A DNA stretch of 64,000 nucleotides from Apus apus (Eukaryota; Chordata; Aves; Apodiformes; Apodidae): the NCBI RefSeq assembly GCF_020740795.1, contig NC_067285.1, positions 109,021,652-109,085,651 on the forward strand, read 5' to 3'. Each line of letters starts with the position of its first letter. The stretch's first letter is position 1. The notes under the pieces were generated by a model. It did no database searches. It had not been told where the DNA came from and was given only the letters and a program-made list of their open reading frames with translations. The position numbers were made by a program, and so were the translations under genes. Of the stretch, positions 58,050-64,000 are shown one piece after another.

Positions 58050-60606
58050 ATCAGAGAATCTGCAGGGCAGGAAACACAATCATAAGTGACTTCAGTAATT
58101 CAAACATAGGTTGGGTAAATGTCACAGAAGGGGGTGATGCTGTATCCAACTGTTCAGAAACTGTCTGAGAGTGCTAGCTGGGAAACAGGAAGAGGAAAAG
58201 AAATCCCTAGTTTGGTCCTCAACAGTGTCATAATATGATTGACAAAGAACCATGCTGCAGCAGTAATTGCAATGTCCTGGGATTCAACACCCTTGTAGCA
58301 CCAAGAAAAAGAAACTCAGCAGCATTCTGCTTTCTTTTCAAAAGAGCAGAGTAATATAATCCAAGACAAACCTTTCATTAAAAAGGGCCTAAAAGGAACA
58401 TCTGAAAGAGTTGAGTCTTCACAGGTTGCATGGAGACTGTTTAAAGCTGCTGCTCTGGAGCCAGAACTAATGCACCAGAAAAAGAGCATTTCCAGAAAAA
58501 AGGCTGTGTGAGTTAAAAGTATGGTGAGTGACATTACTAGATGAAGGCTTCCCTCAACAAGCAAAAGTTGTATCCATATTAGGACAAGACTGTAATCTCT
58601 GATGGGTTGAATACAAAAGTGTGACAAGGAGAAGAAAAAGAAGATTCAGAGTCAACTTGCAAACGCTACAAATAAAAGAAGTCTTTCCTGGAACAAGTCA
58701 GGGAGCCCTCTGAGTTTGACTGCTCTGTAAGGCAAGAAGATTGTTTAAGATGCAGAAGGAAGATCTGGAGAAGATACAGCCATAAAAGAAAAGCTAAATT
58801 AATTTTTGGATTTGTGAATGGCATGGATGAACTTGGGTAAACTCCAGTACTGGGAAGCTTCTTGAAGGGGAGTAATTGGGAAAACTTGTCTCATAATAAA
58901 GTGTTGGTATAAATAATGAAGGAACACATTAACAAAATGAGCAATAGCCAACTGCTGAGACCAGATGGTGTCCAAACAAGAGTTTTCAAGCAGCTCAGAG
59001 ATGAAGTAGTTCAGGTACTAACTGCTGTCTCTAATTTCTCACTTAAAACTACCTTGGCCCTTGGCATTCTGGGAAACTGGAAAGTTGCTGATGCGGCACC
59101 AGATTTTTGAAGGGATTTCAGAAAAGATTTTTGAAGCTGTAGACCCAGAAACCTGACATCCTTACTAGAAAAATAAATTATGCTAAAGAAAAGAAAGGAT
59201 TTAGTGGGCACATGGAGATGTTACATTGGGAGAAGTCATTATGGCTTTTGGTAAAGCAAAATCATGTCTCACAAATCTGTCAGCTTTCTTTGAAGAAGAC
59301 AACAAGCTCATGGTCCAGGAAAGTTCAACTAACCAACTATGATTACTTCCAAAAGCACTCAGTAAGATTCCTCCCCAAAGGAAGTAAAAAAACAGGCTGC
59401 TAATGGATTTGAAACATAGACAAATAACTGACAGAAATTGAGGTGAACAGTGATCTACTACATGTGTTGATGATACTAAGCTACTCAAGGTAGGGCTAGC
59501 TGAAAAAACCTGGGAATGACTGCATGTTACTTATAGACTCAGTGACAAAATGGCAGGTGAAATTAAAATCACACAAATATTAAAGGATAACGTATGAGGA
59601 AAAATAAATCCTAAATTTATATGTATACTGAGGAGCTTTGAATTGACTTTGACCATTGAGGAAAAAGGCCTTGGGGTAGTAGGAGGTGGTTCTGTGAAAA
59701 GATCAGCTCAGGATTCAGCAGTGATCAAAATGAAAACTCAGAACTGTTAGGGTTATTGTTAACATTTATTAGGGAAGAAATAGAGATCAAAAGAGAAAGA
59801 ATAATTATGCCATTGTATAAATCCTTGTTGCACCTACATCTTGAATTCCCTGTGGAGTTCTTGTATCCCCAACTCAGAATGAATATGGTTGAAACAGAAA
59901 GTATTTTTTTTTTTTAAATAATGGAATTATCAGCAATAGTAGAAGGACTTCCAAATGGGACATGGCTCAATTTGATTTGGTCCCTTCAGTCTGCAATGGA
60001 GGGACAATAATAGTCTGTATAAAATCTGCAGTGGTCCAAGTAAGGAAGAGGAATCAAGATTGATACTTAGACATGAGAGATGAGGTACATAAAATCAAAG
60101 TAGAACTTGGAAGGCTCAGAGCAAAAAAAAGGGAGATAATGCTTCATACAGTTTATAATTAAACTATAAGAAATCTTTGCTTCAGGTCATTGTAGATACC
60201 AAAACTTTGCACAGGCTTAAAAAGCAGTTGAAAAATCATCAAAGACTCTTGATGTCTTCCTGACTTCCAGGCTGCTGGAACTAGGGTGTTATTTTGGGGA
60301 AATACAGAATGTGTTTGTCCTGTTCCCAGTGTAGTTCCCAGTGTCAGAACGAGGGGCAACGGATACAAGTTGGAACACAGGAAGTTCATTTAAGTATGAG
60401 GGAAAAATTCTTTACAGTGAGGGTGAGAGAGCCCTGGAACAGGCTGCCCAGGGAGGTTGTGGAGTCTCCAGCTCTGGAGATATTCAAGGCTCGCCTGGAT
60501 ACAGTCCTGTGTAAAGTGCTCTAGGTTATCCTACTTCAGTGGGAGAGTTGGACTGGATGGTCTCTGGAGGTCCTTTCCAACTCCAGCAATTCTGTGATTC
60601 TGTTCT
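58050..60606 (+). mobile_element. Long, heavily decayed CR1 LINE relic
   Basis: Plus-strand CR1 remnants appear in the correct order over about 2.5 kb. A stretch near 58078-58130 reads like the endonuclease end (IISDFSNSNIGWVNVT). At 58950-59100 is a reverse-transcriptase start (RPDGVQTRVFKQLRDEV, LGNWKVADAAP). Near 59235-59300 is a block with AKSCLTNLSAFFE character, near 59465 a remnant of the Asp-Asp region, then PLYKSLLHLHLEF near 59810. The C-terminal [20 protein letters not shown] is at 60420-60480, and the tail is ATTCTGTGATTCTGTT. Stops and frameshifts occur throughout. The last 250 bases look better kept than the rest, so a second, younger fragment there is possible. Confidence 0.75.
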
Positions 60607-62235
60607 TTCTCTCTTCCTACTCAAATACGATCAGCTGCTGCCAGAAACTGCTGGGCTAAGATGGAGCTTTTATCCAGCCTGGTATTCGGTTTTATGTACT
60701 TAAGATTTTTTTAACATAGTCAACCTGAAAATTTTACTCCTCAACCCAACTGTTTTAGTCTCCCCAAACCATTTCAGGTCATTAGATAACAGGGTAGGGT
60801 TTCTGCCCCTCCTTTTTGTCTTTGCGTTAATTCCTTCACCATTTGTGTACCTTAGTATTATGTGTAAGCATTTTTGCATGCTTACTATTTTGAAAAAAAA
60901 AAAAAAAACCCTCATTGAAAGTTTTTAATGTGTCTTTCCCAGAAGCATTAAAAACAGTAAATAGAGAAAAATAAAGCATCACACGTCAGAGAAGTCAGTG
61001 GTCAAAATGGGTGGATGCAAAGCAGTTTGTTATTCTCAAACATCTGAGCTGGCATTGTTCATTAAGGGGAAACAGGGTAAAAATATTCATACTTCCCATT
61101 TTAACTGGTGCAGACAGGCTCAGGACTACTGGAGTAAAGAAGGATCAACTAAAAAATGTAATTTATAGTGATAATAGACCAGACACAGTCTGTGTTCTTC
61201 TGAGTTTCTTTCCTAGAAAAAAATATTTTCATGTTCCAGTTGTTCAGTTCAGACTGTTTTAAGACTATTAATAATTGTACAAAGCCTTAACAGCAGAGAT
61301 TGTATTGTATATTATTAATAATGCATTTGCAGAGAAAAATAGATTAATGCTTCATAAATGCTCAATTAAGCAATTACCCAAAGCCACAAAGCATTGGGAC
61401 TGGAGAGCAAGTGTAACCTTAAAGCATTTAACGAGGCTGAAGATGTCTAAGAGTTTTTCTAAGAAACCTAAGAGAGAAGAGCACATGGAGTGAAGCAGTC
61501 TGAGAGGAGAACAGCATCCAGCCCACTGTGACAAACAGCCCTGGGAGGTTGTTACAAGCTCTGTCTCTGTGGCTCAGCTGGCCAGGAGACGTTCCTCAGC
61601 CACAAGACTGTGGGCTGCCACTCCTGGGAATATTAACTCCAATCACATCAGCCTGAGCCAAAAGGAAGGTTTTTCTGGCTACTTTCTTTCTCTTCTTTTT
61701 CCTCTGCCCCAGCCCTTCCTGGAGATGTCCATGTTAAAATGTAAACTGAATCAATCTAAGACACCAAGCCAAAGGAGCAAGTCTGTAGATTTGTTTAATA
61801 AGCTTTCTTTTGGACTTAGGAAATGTTTGCATTTTATATTCAAGAACATTCCTACTTCCCAAGCATCTCCATTAGCAGTTATCTTTTAAAACCCAATAAA
61901 AGTCACTGATACAACTTGCCATTTTTTCCTGAATTTTCTTGAGGCAGATTAAGAGATTTCAGAGTGAAGTACAAGCACTTATCACCTCCTGGTTTAAACT
62001 CCAACACTGTAGTTTTGGTCATCCTGTTTACGTAGAGTATCTGCTGTAACCTTTGTCATGTCTCTGAAGTGGGGACCTAAAGAGAAGAGTTGTTCAATGG
62101 GAAGTGTGTACACACCACAGACCACACTCTTTTTGTGCCACTTTTTATCAGTTAAGCAAACTTTCAAGTCACCTTGCCTACATTTTTTAGATAAGCTACT
62201 CTGCAGACCAACTTAAGTTACGTACATTAGGATTG
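60607..62235. other. Intergenic between two CR1 relics
   Basis: AT-rich, with a 16-base A run near 60893. A 106-codon open frame at 61569 has no recognisable domain. Nothing supported. Confidence 0.5.
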
Positions 62236-63722
62236 TTTAGTCATTCAGCTTAGAATGGACCTCAGGAGGTCTCTTCTCCCACCTCCTTCTCAAAGCAGGG
62301 TCAGCTCAGAGGTCAGACCAGGTTGCTCAAGATGTTATCCAGTAAGGACTTGAAAATCTGCAAGGATGGAGTTTGCACAGCCTCCCTGGGTAAGCTGCTC
62401 CACTGTTTGGCTGTTATCACAGTAAGAAAGTTTTTTCCTTAAGCCTGGTCAGAACTTCTCATGTTTCAGCTGATGCCTGTTGTCTCTTCATCCTCCCACC
62501 ATGGACCCCAGTGAGGAGCCTGGCTCTATCCGCTCAGAGATCTCCTCACAGGTACTGGTTGGCTGCTGTCAGACCTCCTATGAATCTTTTCTCCAGGCTG
62601 GACAAGTTTCCTGTTTCCTCAGTCTCTCCTCACGGGGCATGTGCTTTAGCCCTCAACCATGTTGGTAGCCCTTCCAGATCTCCAAAGTGCTATGTTGAGG
62701 GGTGCAATTGATCCACTGCCTGTGATCCTGTTAATATTGCCCAGGATGCTTTTTGGCCTTCTTTGCTTCCAGGTCACACTGCTGGCTCATGTGCAACCTG
62801 TTGGCTACCAAGACCCCAGGTCCTTCTCAGAAGAGCTGCTCCCCACCCAGTCATTCCCCAACCTGTGCCATTGCCAGGAGTTCTTCTTTCCACAGTCCAG
62901 GGCTTTACATGTGTCCTTGCTGAATTTCATACAGTTTCTGTCACCCCATTCCTCCAGCCTGTGTAGATCCTTCTAGATGGCAGCCCTGCCCACAAGTATA
63001 TGGACTGGTGTCCCCTGCAGGCTGGATGAGAGTGCACCCTGTCACATGTTCCAGATCATGGATAAAGATGTTAAACAGGACAGGTCCCAGGATAGACCCC
63101 TGCAGTTCTGCACTTCTTAGCAGCTTCCAGAAGGAGCCCATCCCATTAACTCCTCTGAGCTTGATCATCCAACCAGGTGTTTACCCATCCCATTGCCCAC
63201 CCCTCCAGACCATAACATCCTAACTTGGATACAAGAATATTGTTGGAGATAATGTTGAAAGCTTACTAAAGTCAAAGTAGGTGACATATACTGCTCTCCC
63301 CTCATCCACAAATCCAGTCATTTTATCACTGGAAGGAATCATGTTCATCAGGCATGATTTACACTTGTTAAATCCAAGCTTCTTCCATGTCATTTTCTCA
63401 TTCAGGTGCCCAGAAATGTGCCCAGAAAAGTGCTCCAGGAGGGCATGCTCCACAATTTTCCCAGGGTCCAAATTGAGACTGTCTCACCTGTTTTCTGCAG
63501 GTTGAACTTTTGGCCTTTTTTGAAAATGTGTCTTGAATTTGCCCTTTTCCAGTTTTGGGATCTGCCACCAATCTCCATGACCTTTCAAAGATCACAGAGA
63601 GTGGCCTTGCGAGGACATCAACCAGTTCTCAGCTCTATGGATGCAGCCTGTCAGGTCCCATGGACTTGTATGGGTCAAGTTATCTCAAGCAATCCCTTGA
63701 CCTGACCTCCATGTGTAAGTTG
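62236..63722 (-). mobile_element. Decayed CR1 LINE, about 1.5 kb
   Basis: Minus-strand CR1 with its 3' end near 62236 (TTAGAATGGACCTCAGGAGG) and its 5' truncation near 63722. Reverse-transcriptase remnants are [16 protein letters not shown] (63070-63120), YFDFSK (near 63280) and KCKSCLMNM (near 63350-63370). The catalytic FADD region is changed to PAGDT, so the motif is dead. Frameshifts are common. It is an older subfamily than the copy at 24345. Confidence 0.88.
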
Positions 63723-63816
63723 CCCCATGCATACATTTAAATGAGATACATTTGTATTTTACAGCTAAGTCATGACAAGCCTGTGTTTGCTCATGCCCGT
63801 GCTTGGCCACACAAAA

Positions 63817-64000
63817 TTATAGAATTACAGAATCCTAGAATGGTTTGGGTTAGAAAGGACCTTAAAGATCATAAAGATCCAACTCCCTTGCATGGGCAGG
63901 GACACCTCCCACTAGACCAGGTTGCTCAGAGCCCCATCCAGCCTGCCCTTGAACACTTCCAGGGATGGGGCTTCCACACCTTCTCTGGGCAACCTGTGTC
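63817..64000 (-). mobile_element. CR1 LINE 3' end, running off the window
   Basis: Tail octamers TTATAGAATTACAGAATCCTAG at 63817, then the standard 3' block (GGACACCTCCCACTAGACCA, CCAGGGATGGGGCTTCCACA) up to the last base. The element continues beyond the window. Confidence 0.92.

Noticed and set aside
61560..61640. Sequence GTGGCTCAGCTGGCCAGGAG resembling a tRNA D-arm and A-box
   Set aside because: No matching B-box, anticodon stem or acceptor stem follows at the right spacing.
1..64000. CRISPR arrays, prokaryotic operons, defence or toxin systems
   Set aside because: The sequence is vertebrate, with introns, LINEs and a CpG island. No regularly spaced palindromic repeats or tightly packed gene runs occur.

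Overview
This is a 64 kb piece of a bird nuclear genome. The evidence is the density and type of CR1 LINE retrotransposons, with their 3' ends in the avian ATTCTATG/ATTCTGTG octamer style, together with one spliced vertebrate gene on the minus strand that has GT-AG introns and a CpG-island promoter. I count about 16 recognisable CR1 copies covering roughly 11 kb. That is high for chickens or songbirds and would suit a CR1-rich lineage such as woodpeckers and relatives, but the clade is inference only.

The only gene I can support is ST3GAL5 (GM3 synthase, lactosylceramide alpha-2,3-sialyltransferase, family GT29). It has seven coding exons on the minus strand between 53110 and 32654. Every splice phase matches, giving a 405-codon open frame plus stop. 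Exon 1 lies in a CpG island (about 52.5-53.3 kb) and carries a short arginine-rich N-terminus. Exon 2 has a second in-frame start, and exon 3 encodes the membrane anchor. Exons 4-7 encode the catalytic domain with the L, S, III and VS sialyl motifs. The 3' UTR probably runs to a poly(A) signal at about 30.23 kb.

Layout: 1-0.7 kb is unique sequence, possibly the 3' UTR of a neighbour. 0.7-23.4 kb is gene-poor, with an inverted duplication (3.2-3.6 / 6.4-6.8 kb) flanking two CR1 copies, several CR1 fragments, and an isolated CpG-rich patch at 15.0-15.35 kb. 23.5-26.4 kb holds two CR1 elements meeting tail to tail; one has an uninterrupted 649-aa reverse-transcriptase frame. 26.4-30.2 kb has no gene I can recognise. 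30.2-53.2 kb is ST3GAL5. 53.5-64 kb is the upstream flank: a second tail-to-tail CR1 pair, a decayed but long CR1 relic at 58.05-60.6 kb, a decayed minus-strand CR1 at 62.2-63.7 kb, and one running off the window end.

I found no tRNA, rRNA, CRISPR array or prokaryote-style system. The most useful results are the reconstructed ST3GAL5 model with its two start codons and two tandem-donor choices, the young CR1 frame, the two CR1-CR1 convergent junctions, and the inverted duplication.
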